Assembly: GCA_015065455.1 (NCBI GenBank)
Contig: SVQI01000002.1
Location: 1-64,000, forward strand
DNA from: Oscillospiraceae bacterium
Lineage (GTDB): Bacteria > Bacillota > Clostridia > Oscillospirales > CAG-272
Length of the DNA: 64,000 nt
Direction of reading: 5' to 3'
A program made the translations under genes and the position numbers. Of this stretch, positions 26,880 to 35,163 are shown one piece after another (position 1 is the first letter of the stretch; each line of letters starts with the position of its first letter). A model generated the notes under the pieces. That model saw only the letters and a program-made list of their open reading frames with translations, ran no database searches and was not told the DNA's origin.

Positions 26880-27149
26880 TTAATCCCTACTGCGTAAAAC
26901 CAATCCGACAACAATATGAATAATAGCTATAATGACCGCTATTGTAATTGGTATCGCACCTTTGTCATTATCATAATCAACTATTAAAATACAACCAAAA
27001 ATGAACAGGGCTAATACAACCAACAACACAAACAAAGCAACAATTAAACATATGCTTCTATATTTTGTGGACTTTGCTGTGTGTTCCGGAACAATATACA
27101 TCATCAACTCGAAAAAAATTTCAATGCATACTTCATATATAAATTGCAT
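26880..27149 (-). CDS. hypothetical small membrane protein in an accessory cassette
   Basis: An 89-residue protein with two hydrophobic segments, CLIVALFVLLVVLALFIFGCI (about 34-54) and PITIAVIIAIIHIVVGLVL (about 67-85), joined by a short acidic loop and ending in RSRD. It starts at the ATG directly after GCGGTGAAATA, only 21 bp downstream of a TATAAT box, so the untranslated leader is very short. The same promoter-to-start geometry occurs for the next unknown gene at 27.98 kb. It lies downstream of a hairpin array and is probably accessory. No family recognised. Confidence 0.65.
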   Translation of the reverse strand: MQFIYEVCIEIFFELMMYIVPEHTAKSTKYRSICLIVALFVLLVVLALFIFGCILIVDYDNDKGAIPITIAVIIAIIHIVVGLVLRSRD

Positions 27150-27169
27150 TATTTCACCGCCTTAAGTAT

Positions 27170-27198
27170 ATTATATCATAAAAGCTGCGAAGGGACAA
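27170..27198 (-). promoter_or_regulatory. promoter of the 27.1-kb membrane protein gene
   Basis: A perfect TATAAT (27170-27175) is flanked by TTTATGA. A weak -35 TTGTCC lies at 27193-27198 with a 17-base spacer. The -10 to ATG distance (21 bp) and the GCGGTGA ribosome site match the neighbouring cassette at 28.0 kb. Confidence 0.6.
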
Positions 27199-27204
27199 GA
27201 GTTA

Positions 27205-27380
27205 GTGAAATATCGGCAGAGCCGATGTGAAATAATGACTTACGGTCATTGTGAAATTTGATGCTTCACATCAAGTGAAATGAAATAAATCCCCTCACGC
27301 GTCGCAGCACATTTCATGTTGCGTAGCAATATTTCACACGCAAAGTGCATTTCACAAATCCCGCAAGGGATTTATCTCGT
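27205..27380. repeat. hairpin array R1 built on the word GTGAAAT
   Basis: GTGAAAT occurs at 27205, 27227, 27251 and 27275 (22-24 bp apart). The inverted form ATTTCAC/T occurs at 27311, 27331 and 27349. Between consecutive words lie tiny hairpins with unrelated stems, for example CGGC/GCCG, AATGAC/GTCATT, TTGATG/CATCAA and AAATCCC/GGGATTT. The left and right words can pair with each other, giving a branched cruciform. The word also occurs in the ribosome site of the downstream gene (27151-27157). This array accounts for the gene-free stretch 27150-27470. Confidence 0.75.
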
Positions 27381-27382
27381 TG

Positions 27383-27420
27383 AAAAAGAAAAGACACGCT
27401 ACTCGCGTGTCTTTCTTTTT
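27383..27420 (-). terminator. terminator T1 after the 27.5-kb unknown gene
   Basis: The arms AAAAAGAAAAGACACGC and GCGTGTCTTTCTTTTT flank a 5-base loop; T-runs occur on both strands. Its composition resembles the two tRNA-linked terminators T2 (28.2 kb) and T3 (36.0 kb). Confidence 0.8.
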
Positions 27421-27470
27421 CTATCTCTCGTGTCCGAAAAAGAACTGGTCAAAAACCGAGGAAATCTTGG

Positions 27471-27983
27471 TTATTTCTGATTTTGTTTATCAATAATTAA
27501 TTTTCTAAGCAAATCGGGGGATTCAAAGTTTGGAATCTCAAATTTATCAATATAATCTTTTAATTTTTCAATGGAGTAATGTTCTAAAAATCTTGTAGCA
27601 TCATCAACATAAAATTTACATCCAATTTGCTTTGAAATATAATTCACAACATCTAAAGATAATAAATGAAACTCAGCATTAGCATATACCGTATGGGATT
27701 CTCCGTAAACAAAATAATGGTTTGAGTTTCGTTCCTTTTTCAATGAAAGATAAATGATTTTATTATCATCATTATCAAATTGAATAAAACAAGTATCACC
27801 ATTATGTTGTATATTTGTAGGCGAAAACTTTTTATCAATCAATGTGATAATAGATTGAAAACCAAGTTGATTACAATGTCTCAAAAAACCTGTTTTTTGC
27901 CAAAAAATAATTCCGCACTTTTGAAGTCCTATGGCTCCATTTGGATCAATTGAATTATCTTGAGAAAATATTAAATTCTTCAT
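27471..27983 (-). CDS. hypothetical protein in an accessory cassette
   Basis: A 170-residue soluble protein without signal peptide, cysteine motif or recognisable domain. The middle alternates short strands (DTCFIQFDNDDNKIIYLSLKK, FVYGESHTVY), and the C-terminal half is predicted helical, ending in lysine and glutamine. It starts at an ATG 21 bp after TATAAT with GCGGTGATGAA as ribosome site, a copy of the architecture of the 27.1-kb gene. It stands between terminator T1 and hairpin array R2, immediately beyond the truncated tRNA-Arg copy, so it was probably gained by insertion at that tRNA. Function unknown. Confidence 0.65.
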   Translation of the reverse strand: MKNLIFSQDNSIDPNGAIGLQKCGIIFWQKTGFLRHCNQLGFQSIITLIDKKFSPTNIQHNGDTCFIQFDNDDNKIIYLSLKKERNSNHYFVYGESHTVYANAEFHLLSLDVVNYISKQIGCKFYVDDATRFLEHYSIEKLKDYIDKFEIPNFESPDLLRKLIIDKQNQK

Positions 27984-28003
27984 TTCATCACCGCTTTGGA
28001 TTT

Positions 28004-28032
28004 ATTATAGCATAAAGGTGGCAATAAATCAA
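28004..28032 (-). promoter_or_regulatory. promoter of the 27.5-kb unknown gene
   Basis: On the minus strand TTGATT (28027-28032) and TATAAT (28004-28009) have a 17-base spacer. The distance from -10 to ATG is 21 bp, identical to that of the 27.1-kb gene. Confidence 0.75.
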
Positions 28033-28164
28033 TGCGAAGCATTGTATTTAAAATTCGTGGCGAAGCCACACCTTTTCTTTTATCTCTTCTCTCTTATCTT
28101 TCATCTGGAAAAGTCACGCGTTTTAGAGAAGAGTGAAAAGAGAACAGAGAAAAGTGAAAAGTAC
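28010..28164. repeat. hairpin array R2 with polypyrimidine/polypurine inverted repeat
   Basis: Small hairpins CAATG-cgaa-GCATTG (28029-28043) and GTGGC-gaa-GCCAC (about 28060-28072) lie inside a larger pairing AAAGGTGGC/GCCACaCCTTT. A pyrimidine tract (28073-28107) follows, then a purine tract with GAGTGAAAAGAG and AAGTGAAAAG that can fold back on it. It has the same position as array R1: between a terminator hairpin and a promoter. With the truncated tRNA copy (28203-28246) it fills much of the gene-free stretch 27984-28347; the rest holds only a possible frame remnant. Confidence 0.6.
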
Positions 28165-28203
28165 AAAAAGAAAAAGCCACACGACGTGTGACTTTTTCTT
28201 TTT
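28165..28203 (-). terminator. terminator T2 beside the truncated tRNA-Arg copy
   Basis: The 18-base arms AAAAAGAAAAAGCCACAC and GTGTGACTTTTTCTTTTT have one mismatch. The outer end touches the CCA end of the truncated tRNA copy, as expected of an ancestral tRNA terminator. Confidence 0.8.
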
Positions 28204-28246
28204 GGCACCCGCAACAGGAATCGAACCTGTAACTAACCCTTAGGAG
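28203..28246 (-). repeat. truncated tRNA-Arg(CCT) copy, att-like direct repeat
   Basis: These 44 bp are identical to 36005-36048, the part of tRNA-Arg(CCT) from the anticodon loop through the T-arm, acceptor strand and CCA. Identity stops at 28246/36048 in the anticodon loop, a common crossover position for tyrosine recombinases that integrate into tRNA genes. Confidence 0.88.
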
Positions 28247-28347
28247 ATACTGAGAGAAACGGGTATATTCCTATCGGATACTTTGATTTAATCACCGGTC
28301 ACTCGGTTTGTTATCGAGTACCGAACATCTTACATATAATAACTCTA

Positions 28348-28971
28348 TTAAACAAAGACCTTTACTAACAGCAACCTTCCTTCATTGATCTTAATCATCG
28401 CTGTATGCCCTATTAACACTTCATTGCTTATCCCATATTGATATTCGCAAGTGATTTCAGCATTATCAAGAGGATACTTTGCATTTTTAATGGTGATGCC
28501 TTTTGCTGTTCCGGTTATGTTTAGAAGTGAAAAGTAGGCATAGGAATCGTCAACATAAGCCTGTTCACTCGATACGATCTCCATCTCGGAATAATCGTCA
28601 ACGATCTTCCCCTTCTTACCTGCCTTGTCTAACATAAGAAGGATGGAAACATTGCCAAGCGTATGGTCAAGTCTTGCACCTACAACACCGATCAACAGGA
28701 AGTCATCAAAGCCGCGCTTCAGCGCTTCCTTTACCGCAAATACAGTATCGGTATCATCCTTTTCACAGGGAAGAATAATCGTTTCTACATCGAGGTGTGG
28801 GTTATCGTGGGAGTCAAAATCTCCCACGATAAGTCCGGGCGTTACTTGAAGTGCACCCAAATGTTTTAGTCCGCTGTCGCAGAACACGATGAAATCATCT
28901 TCACACAATCTGCTTCGGATATATTCATAATTGTTTATGTCGGCACCGCCGACAATCACACAGCGTTTCAT
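28348..28971 (-). CDS. thiN: thiamine pyrophosphokinase
   Basis: Transfers pyrophosphate from ATP to thiamine, giving TPP directly. The 207-residue protein has the N-terminal VIVGGADINNYEYI, the catalytic-domain motifs DFIVFCDSGLKHL, GLIVGDFDSHD and CEKDDTDTVFAVKEAL (the conserved D-x-T-D), LLIGVVGARLDHTLGN, and the C-terminal thiamine-binding strand domain with GITIKNAKYPLDN. It is the last gene of the thiamine operon, 9 bp after thiC. Because the operon has no thiL, this enzyme must be the TPP-forming step, acting on free thiamine. Confidence 0.94.
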   Translation of the reverse strand: MKRCVIVGGADINNYEYIRSRLCEDDFIVFCDSGLKHLGALQVTPGLIVGDFDSHDNPHLDVETIILPCEKDDTDTVFAVKEALKRGFDDFLLIGVVGARLDHTLGNVSILLMLDKAGKKGKIVDDYSEMEIVSSEQAYVDDSYAYFSLLNITGTAKGITIKNAKYPLDNAEITCEYQYGISNEVLIGHTAMIKINEGRLLLVKVFV

Positions 28972-28980
28972 AATCTCACC

Positions 28981-30285
28981 TTACAGAATATCAATGTACT
29001 CTCCGTTCAGAGCCTTGTTCATACTTCTGACCGCGCAGAACTTACCGCACATGGAGCAGGTATCGTCATGCTCAGGCTTGCGTTCATCACGGATACGCTT
29101 AGCCGTTTCAGGATCCAGTGCGCACGCCCACTGTTCCTCCCAATCGAGCTTGCGGCGGGCATCACCCATTCGATCGTCAATATCTCTTGCGTGGGGAATC
29201 TTCTTAGCAATATCTGCAGCATGAGCTGCGATCTTGGAGGCGATAATACCTTGCTTCACGTCATCGACGTTGGGAAGCGCCAGATGCTCGGCTGGGGTTA
29301 CGTAACAAAGGAAAGCGGCACCGCTTGCGGCGGCAATCGCACCGCCGATAGCCGAGGTGATATGGTCATAGCCGGGAGCAATATCGGTAACGATGGGGCC
29401 AAGCACATAAAATGGCGCACCCATACAGATGGTCTGCTGCATCTTCATATTGGCTTCAATTTGATCCATCGGCATATGTCCGGGGCCTTCCACCATAACC
29501 TGAACATCCTTTTCCCATGCACGCTTTGTAAGCTCACCGAGGCGTACAAGCTCCTCGATCTGACATACGTCGCTTCCGTCTGCAAGACAGCCGGGACGGC
29601 AGGCATCACCGAGAGAAATCGTCACGTCATACTCACGGCAAATATCTAAAATCTCATCAAAATATTCGTAGAAAGGATTCTCCTCGCCCGTCATACACAT
29701 CCAGGCAAACACTAGCGAACCACCACGAGAAACAATATTCATCTTTCTCTTATGCTTTCTGATCTGATTAATGGTTTTGCGTGTGATACCGCAATGAAGG
29801 GTTACAAAGTCAACGCCATCTTCTGCGTGAAGACGAACCACGTCGATAAAGTCCTTTGCGGTAAGGGTAGCAAGATCTCTCTGATAGTGAATAACGCTAT
29901 CGTATACGGGAACCGTGCCGATCATTGCAGGACATTCGCTCGTAAGTTTTCTGCGGAAGGGCTGTGTATTGCCGTGGCTGGATAAGTCCATAATCGCCTC
30001 AGCCCCCATATTAACGGCTGCCATAACCTTTTCCGTTTCAATATTGTAATCCTTGCAGTCTCTTGATACACCGAGATTGACATTGATCTTGGTGCGAAGC
30101 ATCGAGCCTACGCCGTTGGGATCAATGCAAGTATGGAGCTTGTTTGCACATATGGCAACCTGTCCTTTGGCTACAAGCTCTCTGATTTCTTCTTCGGTTC
30201 TGTATTCCTTGGCTGCAACAGCCTTCATTTCGGGGGTGATGATGCCCTGTCTTGCGGCATCCATTTGTGTTGTGTAATTTCTCAT
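28981..30285 (-). CDS. thiC: phosphomethylpyrimidine synthase ThiC
   Basis: A radical SAM enzyme that rearranges aminoimidazole ribotide to HMP phosphate. The 434-residue form is the compact anaerobe type without the long N-terminal domain. The C-terminal cluster motif [13 protein letters not shown] (CxxCxxxxC) is intact. Also visible are [47 protein letters not shown] and [32 protein letters not shown]. Start at the ATG following GAAAGGAACC. It lies 26 bp after thiD. Its DNA is clearly more GC-rich than the glyS and trpB genes outside the island. Confidence 0.97.
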   Translation of the reverse strand: MRNYTTQMDAARQGIITPEMKAVAAKEYRTEEEIRELVAKGQVAICANKLHTCIDPNGVGSMLRTKINVNLGVSRDCKDYNIETEKVMAAVNMGAEAIMDLSSHGNTQPFRRKLTSECPAMIGTVPVYDSVIHYQRDLATLTAKDFIDVVRLHAEDGVDFVTLHCGITRKTINQIRKHKRKMNIVSRGGSLVFAWMCMTGEENPFYEYFDEILDICREYDVTISLGDACRPGCLADGSDVCQIEELVRLGELTKRAWEKDVQVMVEGPGHMPMDQIEANMKMQQTICMGAPFYVLGPIVTDIAPGYDHITSAIGGAIAAASGAAFLCYVTPAEHLALPNVDDVKQGIIASKIAAHAADIAKKIPHARDIDDRMGDARRKLDWEEQWACALDPETAKRIRDERKPEHDDTCSMCGKFCAVRSMNKALNGEYIDIL

Positions 30286-30311
30286 TGTTCTTGGTTCCTT
30301 TCAAGCATATT

Positions 30312-31115
30312 TTATTTAGAAAACTGACCGGTCAGATCAAAAGCGTGGTTCATAGGTCCGGAGCCTTTCCCCAGGTCGAGCATATCGGCAAGTGCAAGAG
30401 AGATATATTCCTTGGCTCTCTGTACGGACACTTCAAGATCATAGCCTTTTGCGAGGTTTGCGGCGATGGCACTTGACAGTGTGCAACCTGTGCCGTGGGT
30501 GTTGGGGTTGTTGATGCGTTTTCCCTTAAACCAACGGTACATACCGTTTTCATATAAAAGGTCGTTGGCATCGTTTACGCTGTGTCCGCCCTTGAGCAAA
30601 ACAGCGCAGTGATAAGTATCACTGATCTTCTTTGCTGCCCCGAGCATATCCTCTTCATCTCGGATGAACATACCCGACAAGACCTCTGCTTCGGGAATGT
30701 TTGGTGTCACAACGGTAGCAAGGGGTATCAGATATTCTTTGAGGGTACCGATTGCTTCCTCGCTGATGAGTCTTGCTCCGCTTGTTGCGACCATAACAGT
30801 ATCCACAACGATATTCTCTGCCTTATGATATTTGAGTCTGTCAGCGATGGTTTTTATAAGCTCGCTTGAAGATACCATTCCGATCTTTACAGCATCAGGA
30901 CGAATGTCCTCAAACACCGCGTCGATCTGCTGTGCTAAAAATTCGGGAGTCGATTCCTGTACTCCTCTTACGCCAGTCGTGTTCTGTGCCGTCAGCGCCG
31001 TGATAGCGCTCATGGCATAAACACCATTCATCGTCATTGTTTTCAAATCTGCTTGAATCCCGGCGCCTCCACTGCAGTCGCTTCCTGCAATGGTCAATGC
31101 TGTTTTCATTTTCAT
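30312..31115 (-). CDS. thiD: hydroxymethylpyrimidine/phosphomethylpyrimidine kinase
   Basis: Phosphorylates HMP and HMP-P to HMP-PP, the pyrimidine donor for ThiE. The 267-residue ribokinase-fold protein starts KTALTIAGSDCSGGAGIQADLKT, has VKIGMVSSSELI, VVDTVMVATSGARL, VVTPNIPEAEVLSG and the catalytic anion-hole motif NTHGTGCTLSSAIAANLA. The ATG at 31115 follows AAAGGAGAAC. A longer frame reaching into the HAD gene has no ribosome site. A 74-bp gap with a GCGGCA/TGCCGC inverted repeat separates it from the HAD gene. Confidence 0.96.
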   Translation of the reverse strand: MKMKTALTIAGSDCSGGAGIQADLKTMTMNGVYAMSAITALTAQNTTGVRGVQESTPEFLAQQIDAVFEDIRPDAVKIGMVSSSELIKTIADRLKYHKAENIVVDTVMVATSGARLISEEAIGTLKEYLIPLATVVTPNIPEAEVLSGMFIRDEEDMLGAAKKISDTYHCAVLLKGGHSVNDANDLLYENGMYRWFKGKRINNPNTHGTGCTLSSAIAANLAKGYDLEVSVQRAKEYISLALADMLDLGKGSGPMNHAFDLTGQFSK

Positions 31116-31189
31116 AAAAGTTCTCCTTTCGCTCTCAGCATCGTTTTGTATAGCGGCATAAGGTGGTGCCCCCAATCTGCCGCTGATTG

Positions 31190-31834
31190 TCAAATGTTTT
31201 TCAGTATGGGGTCTGCAAAATCCCAAATATAGTAATCGGCAAGATTTTTCAGCTCGTCTTGTCTGTTTTCGTGCCTGTCATAAACACCAACGGTGTGAAA
31301 TCCGTCTGCTTTTGCCGTTTTTAGTGCAAATAGTGAATCTTCAAAAACACAGGTTTCTTCCTTCGCTGTACCAAGGTGTTCCAGTGCCTTGCGATAGATG
31401 ATCGGCTTATCCTTGCCAAAGCCGACCTCGGCGCAGGTAAATATTTCAAAGAAGTAGTGCCGAATACCAAGACGTTCCAATGTTTCCTCTACAAGATATC
31501 TGTCTGTCACCGTAGCAATGCACATCTTAACACCGTTTTCTTTGAGCCAACGAAGATAATCTGTAACACCGGATTTTGACATAACCTTCGTTCTGTAGAT
31601 ATCCTCTACCATAGCGTTTACACCGTCCACAATTTCTTTGACAGAAAGTGTGACTCCGTAATGCTCACGGTAATATTCGGCTGCCTCCTCCAAGGTAAGC
31701 ATCATAAAGGTTTCTTTCAGATTTTCATGCGGTTCTTTACCGAGTGTTCGCAAATAATCCTCACCGATGGTGTCCCAGATGAACATAGAGTCAAGGAGTG
31801 TTCCGTCAAGGTCGAAGATTGCTCCCTTTAGCAT
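31190..31834 (-). CDS. HAD family phosphatase, candidate thiamine-phosphate phosphatase
   Basis: A 214-residue haloacid-dehalogenase hydrolase of subfamily I with a helical cap. Motif I is FDLDGTLLDS (nucleophile Asp8, general acid Asp10), motif II CIATVTD, motif III the lysine in GFGKDKPI and motif IV VFEDSLFALKTAK. It overlaps the start of the thiE frame end by seven bases and sits among thiamine genes. ThiE makes thiamine phosphate, ThiN needs free thiamine, and ThiL is missing, so a phosphatase for thiamine phosphate is required and this gene is the obvious candidate. That specificity is inferred from context only; a general sugar-phosphate or pyridoxal-phosphate phosphatase is the alternative. 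Confidence 0.88.
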   Translation of the reverse strand: MLKGAIFDLDGTLLDSMFIWDTIGEDYLRTLGKEPHENLKETFMMLTLEEAAEYYREHYGVTLSVKEIVDGVNAMVEDIYRTKVMSKSGVTDYLRWLKENGVKMCIATVTDRYLVEETLERLGIRHYFFEIFTCAEVGFGKDKPIIYRKALEHLGTAKEETCVFEDSLFALKTAKADGFHTVGVYDRHENRQDELKNLADYYIWDFADPILKNI

Positions 31835-32463
31835 AAGCCAAGCTCCTGCGCTCTTGCCTTTAATTTCTCTGCCGCTGTCTTGGGATCATCCGCTTTCATA
31901 ATGGCAGATACAACGCAAATACCGGCAATGGGAATACCCGCAAGAACATCAATATTATCCTTGTTAAGTCCGCCGATAGCATTTGCAGGAATCGGCACAG
32001 CATTACATATATCACGGAGAGTATCGGTAGAAGTCAAAACGGTCTTTACTTTTGTCGTGGTGGGATAGATCGCTCCTACGCCAAGATAATCAGCGCCCTG
32101 CTCGTAGGCTTCCTTTGCCCAAGGAACAGTCTTTGCCGTTGCGCCTACGATCTTGCCATCGCCCATCAGTTTTCTTGCGGTGGCAATGGGCATATCCTCA
32201 GCTCCCACGTGAACACCTTCTGCATCAATAGCAAGAGCAACGTCTACACGGTCATCAATAATTAGTGGCACATTATAACGCTTGGCAATGGTGTGTACTT
32301 TCTCGGCAAGCTGGATATACTCCCGTGTGCTCTTATTTTTCTCACGAAGTTGCAGAAGAGTTGCGCCGCCTTTTAATGCTTCTTCTACACGATAGAGGAA
32401 TTCTTCCTCAGTGTAGTTCGTGCTGTCGGTTATAAAATATAAACTTGAATCAAAATTTTTCAT
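31828..32463 (-). CDS. thiE: thiamine-phosphate synthase
   Basis: Joins HMP-PP and thiazole phosphate to thiamine phosphate in a TIM barrel. The 211-residue protein has GATLLQLREKN near residue 38, PLIIDDRVDVALAIDAEGVHVGAEDMP (the DxxD and VG-x-x-D pattern), VGATAKTVPWAKEAYEQGADYLGVGAIYPTTTK, and PANAIGGLNKDNI with ICVVSAIM at the phosphate-binding end. The ATG at 32463 is chosen because GAGG lies nine bases before it, overlapping the thiH stop. An upstream in-frame start would overlap thiH. It overlaps the HAD gene by seven bases. Confidence 0.96.
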   Translation of the reverse strand: MKNFDSSLYFITDSTNYTEEEFLYRVEEALKGGATLLQLREKNKSTREYIQLAEKVHTIAKRYNVPLIIDDRVDVALAIDAEGVHVGAEDMPIATARKLMGDGKIVGATAKTVPWAKEAYEQGADYLGVGAIYPTTTKVKTVLTSTDTLRDICNAVPIPANAIGGLNKDNIDVLAGIPIAGICVVSAIMKADDPKTAAEKLKARAQELGLC

Positions 32464-32473
32464 TCTCTTTTCC

Positions 32474-33727
32474 TCACACATATAGATAATCGTTCAGAAC
32501 CGGCTGTAAGCCTTCCTCTGTAATGTCCTTGTACATCTTGTCAAGGCTACGGTTATCATCAATTTCAAACTGCTCGTCGCCCTGTACTTCGTCGGTTTCT
32601 TTGCCCGTGTATTTACTTTCGTGATCACCGATGCCAGTGGAAACACCTGCGGAAATCTTGGTTGCGGCAATTTTTACAATACCGTTGCGGAACTCGGCAC
32701 TCTCACGGGAAGATACCGTAATACCAACATACGGCAAGAAAATACGGTAAGCACAAAGTACCTGACAAAGCTGCTTTTCGTGAACATCCAAGGGGTTAAT
32801 TTTATCGTTATTGATGATTGGTCTGAGTCTTGGGCAAGAGAGCGACATTTCAGCGTGAGGATATTTCCTCTGCAAGTAATAGACGTGCAACGCACTTGCA
32901 AGAGCATCCTTACGGAAGTCGGATAGACCAAGGAGAGCCGAGAATGCCACGCCTCTCATGCCGCCCCTAAGCGCTCTTTCCTGAGCATCAAAACGGTACG
33001 GCCACACACGCTTGTGACCGAGCAAATGAAGCTGCTCGTATCGATCAGCATCGTAGGTCTCCTGAAAGACGGTGACATAGTCCGCACCGCATTCGTGTAG
33101 ATATTTGTATTCCTCGGTGTTGACGGGATAGATTTCAAGACCAACCATACGGAAATACTTTCTTGCCAGCTTGCAGGCTTCCCCGATATATTCCACATTG
33201 CTTTGACCTCGGCTCTCACCGGTGAGAATTAAGATTTCCTCCATACCGCTGTCGGCAATGACCTTCATCTCTTTTTCAATCTGCTCCATACTAAGCTTCA
33301 TACGCTTGATATGGTTGTAGCAGTTAAAACCGCAGTACACACAGTAATTCTCGCAATAATTGGCTATGTAAAGAGGGGTAAACAGATAAACGGTGTTGCC
33401 AAAGTGCTTGCTTGTTTCAAGTCGTGCTCTCTGCGCCATCTGCTCAAGGAACGGCTCTGCCGCAGGAGAAAGGAGTGCTTTGAAGTCCTCTAAGCTACAG
33501 GTGTCGTGCTCCAAAGCTGCCTTTACATCAGCGGCGGTGTATTTTGAATAATCGTAAAAGTTCATCTGCGCCATCACATTTGCACAAACGTCCGACTCAA
33601 TAACCTCCATCCCCGGCAGATATTCCATATGATTCTTTCGGGATGACGGATCGGTTTCAAGCCTGTGCTTTTTCGCAAGTGCTTCCTGCGACAAATGCTC
33701 CGAATCCACAAAAAACTGATTTTCCAT
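32474..33727 (-). CDS. thiH: 2-iminoacetate synthase ThiH
   Basis: A radical SAM tyrosine lyase giving dehydroglycine (2-iminoacetate) for thiazole formation. This is the oxygen-sensitive route used by anaerobes in place of ThiO. The cluster motif NYCENYCVYCGFNC contains CxxxCxxC. GGMRGVAFSALLGLSDFRKDALA and the C-terminal GIGDHESKYTGKE are characteristic. At 417 residues it is a little longer than E. coli ThiH (377). The ATG at 33727 has AAGGTGA six bases upstream. A GTG three codons earlier is in frame but nearly touches thiG. Confidence 0.95.
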   Translation of the reverse strand: MENQFFVDSEHLSQEALAKKHRLETDPSSRKNHMEYLPGMEVIESDVCANVMAQMNFYDYSKYTAADVKAALEHDTCSLEDFKALLSPAAEPFLEQMAQRARLETSKHFGNTVYLFTPLYIANYCENYCVYCGFNCYNHIKRMKLSMEQIEKEMKVIADSGMEEILILTGESRGQSNVEYIGEACKLARKYFRMVGLEIYPVNTEEYKYLHECGADYVTVFQETYDADRYEQLHLLGHKRVWPYRFDAQERALRGGMRGVAFSALLGLSDFRKDALASALHVYYLQRKYPHAEMSLSCPRLRPIINNDKINPLDVHEKQLCQVLCAYRIFLPYVGITVSSRESAEFRNGIVKIAATKISAGVSTGIGDHESKYTGKETDEVQGDEQFEIDDNRSLDKMYKDITEEGLQPVLNDYLYV

Positions 33728-33737
33728 AGCTTTCACC

Positions 33738-34508
33738 TTAATCTCTGAGGAAGCCTGTCAGAGGATCGGATGCAGATGCGCCTCTCGTTAGCACTCTGCC
33801 AAGACCGGAAAGGTATGCCTTACGTCCGGCTTCAATAGCGTTTTTGAAGGCAGAAGCCATCATCGGAAGGTCACCTGCAGTCGCAAGGGCGGTGTTCGCC
33901 ATAATAGCGGCGGCACCCATTTCCATTGCTTCGCAAGCCTGTGAAGGTCTGCCGATACCTGCATCAACAATGATAGGCAAGTCGATTTCGTCAATCAGAA
34001 TTTGAATGAACTCCTTTGTTGCAAGTCCCTTATTGGAGCCAATAGGCGAAGCAAGAGGCATAACACTTGCTGCACCTGCGTTTACAAGGTCACGTGCAAC
34101 ATTGAGATCGGGATACATATACGGCATAACCACAAAACCTTCTTTGGCAAGGATTTCGGTTGCCTTTATGGTTTCTTGATTGTCGGGGAGCAGGTACTTG
34201 GAGTCACGCATAATCTCAATTTTTACGAAATTACCGCAGCCAAGCTCACGGGCAAGTCTTGCAATACGGACAGCTTCTTCTGCATTTCTTGCTCCGCTGG
34301 TATTGGGAAGCAATGTAATACCTTCGGGAATGTAATCAAGGATGCTTTCCTGTGCCTTGGTGTTTGCACGGCGAACCGCAAGGGTGATGATCTCTGCACC
34401 CGCATCCTTGACCGCTGCCTCAATGAGCTTCATGGAGTACTTACCGGAGCCGAGAATAAAACGGGAATTAAACTCGTGTCCGCCAATGATGAGTTTATCG
34501 TTGTTCAT
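33738..34508 (-). CDS. thiG: thiazole synthase ThiG
   Basis: Forms the thiazole phosphate from DXP, 2-iminoacetate and sulfur carried on ThiS. The 256-residue TIM barrel has [52 protein letters not shown] (with the Schiff-base lysine), [32 protein letters not shown] and [30 protein letters not shown]. Length and motifs are complete. It lies 18 bp after thiF and 10 bp before thiH. DXP would be supplied by Dxs from 12-14 kb. Confidence 0.97.
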   Translation of the reverse strand: MNNDKLIIGGHEFNSRFILGSGKYSMKLIEAAVKDAGAEIITLAVRRANTKAQESILDYIPEGITLLPNTSGARNAEEAVRIARLARELGCGNFVKIEIMRDSKYLLPDNQETIKATEILAKEGFVVMPYMYPDLNVARDLVNAGAASVMPLASPIGSNKGLATKEFIQILIDEIDLPIIVDAGIGRPSQACEAMEMGAAAIMANTALATAGDLPMMASAFKNAIEAGRKAYLSGLGRVLTRGASASDPLTGFLRD

Positions 34509-34526
34509 TTATTTTTCCTTCTTTCT

Positions 34527-35162
34527 TTAAGTTTCAAATTCGCCTGCTAAGATACGCAGAACTGTATGTGCCTGATGAGCAGCACAGAGCATTACACGGC
34601 TCGATACCAAGCCTATATCGTCATTTACATCGCTTATTTCATCTCCGCATAGATAAAACTTACTTGTGATTTTTCTTGTTTGAACGGTATTTACACTACC
34701 CATTCCCGCCATCCCCGATGCCGCTACAAGAAACTTGTCCGGCATTGTTTGAAGCACAAGATTTGTCAGCATCGCCTTAGCTTCGGCATTATCAAAGGCT
34801 TCGCAGATAATATCTGCATCTTGTAGCAGATGAGCGAAGTTTTCTTCCGTAACTCTATCGGTATGAGTTTCAAACTCAATATACGGAGCAATCTCTTTTA
34901 AGTTTTCCGAAAGAGCTTCCGTCTTATATTGACCTATTTGATTTGCTTTGTACTGCTGTCGGTGCAAATTGGTAATATCCACACGGTCAAAGTCAATAAG
35001 AATCAGTTTTCCAATGCCGGCACGGGCAAGAGATATGGCAATATTTGATCCAAGTCCGCCAAGGCCGCACACCGCAACTGTTGCTGACGAAAACTTCTTT
35101 TGTAGCTCCTCTCCGTGTCGCTCGGACAAAGCCTTACTCCATTCTTCTTTTGTCGGAATCAG
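34527..35162 (-). CDS. thiF: ThiS adenylyltransferase ThiF
   Basis: Adenylates the C-terminus of ThiS so that sulfur can be loaded. The 211-residue E1-like protein has the nucleotide loop VAVCGLGGLGSNIAISLARAG, DFDRVDITNLHRQQY, and CEAFDNAEAKAML. It is the short clostridial type. No ATG lies near the expected N-terminus. The homologous start motif (M)IPTKEEW begins at a CTG (35162) with GGGAGGTGG seven to nine bases upstream, 1 bp after the thiS stop, so a CTG start is the best reading. A TTG further upstream would overlap thiS without a ribosome site. Confidence 0.92.
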   Translation of the reverse strand: MIPTKEEWSKALSERHGEELQKKFSSATVAVCGLGGLGSNIAISLARAGIGKLILIDFDRVDITNLHRQQYKANQIGQYKTEALSENLKEIAPYIEFETHTDRVTEENFAHLLQDADIICEAFDNAEAKAMLTNLVLQTMPDKFLVAASGMAGMGSVNTVQTRKITSKFYLCGDEISDVNDDIGLVSSRVMLCAAHQAHTVLRILAGEFET

Positions 35163-35163
35163 A

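Noticed and set aside
26648..26880. T-box leader before glyS
   Set aside because: No AAGGTGG-type core or terminator lies between the promoter and the start.
27205..27380. Regular short repeats that might be a CRISPR array
   Set aside because: The repeated unit is only 7 bp, it switches to the inverted form halfway, the intervening units are self-complementary, and there are no cas genes.
29068..29649. Long plus-strand frames opposite thiC
   Set aside because: thiC motifs including the iron-sulfur cluster site are intact on the minus strand. The opposite frames follow from the GC-rich codon pattern.
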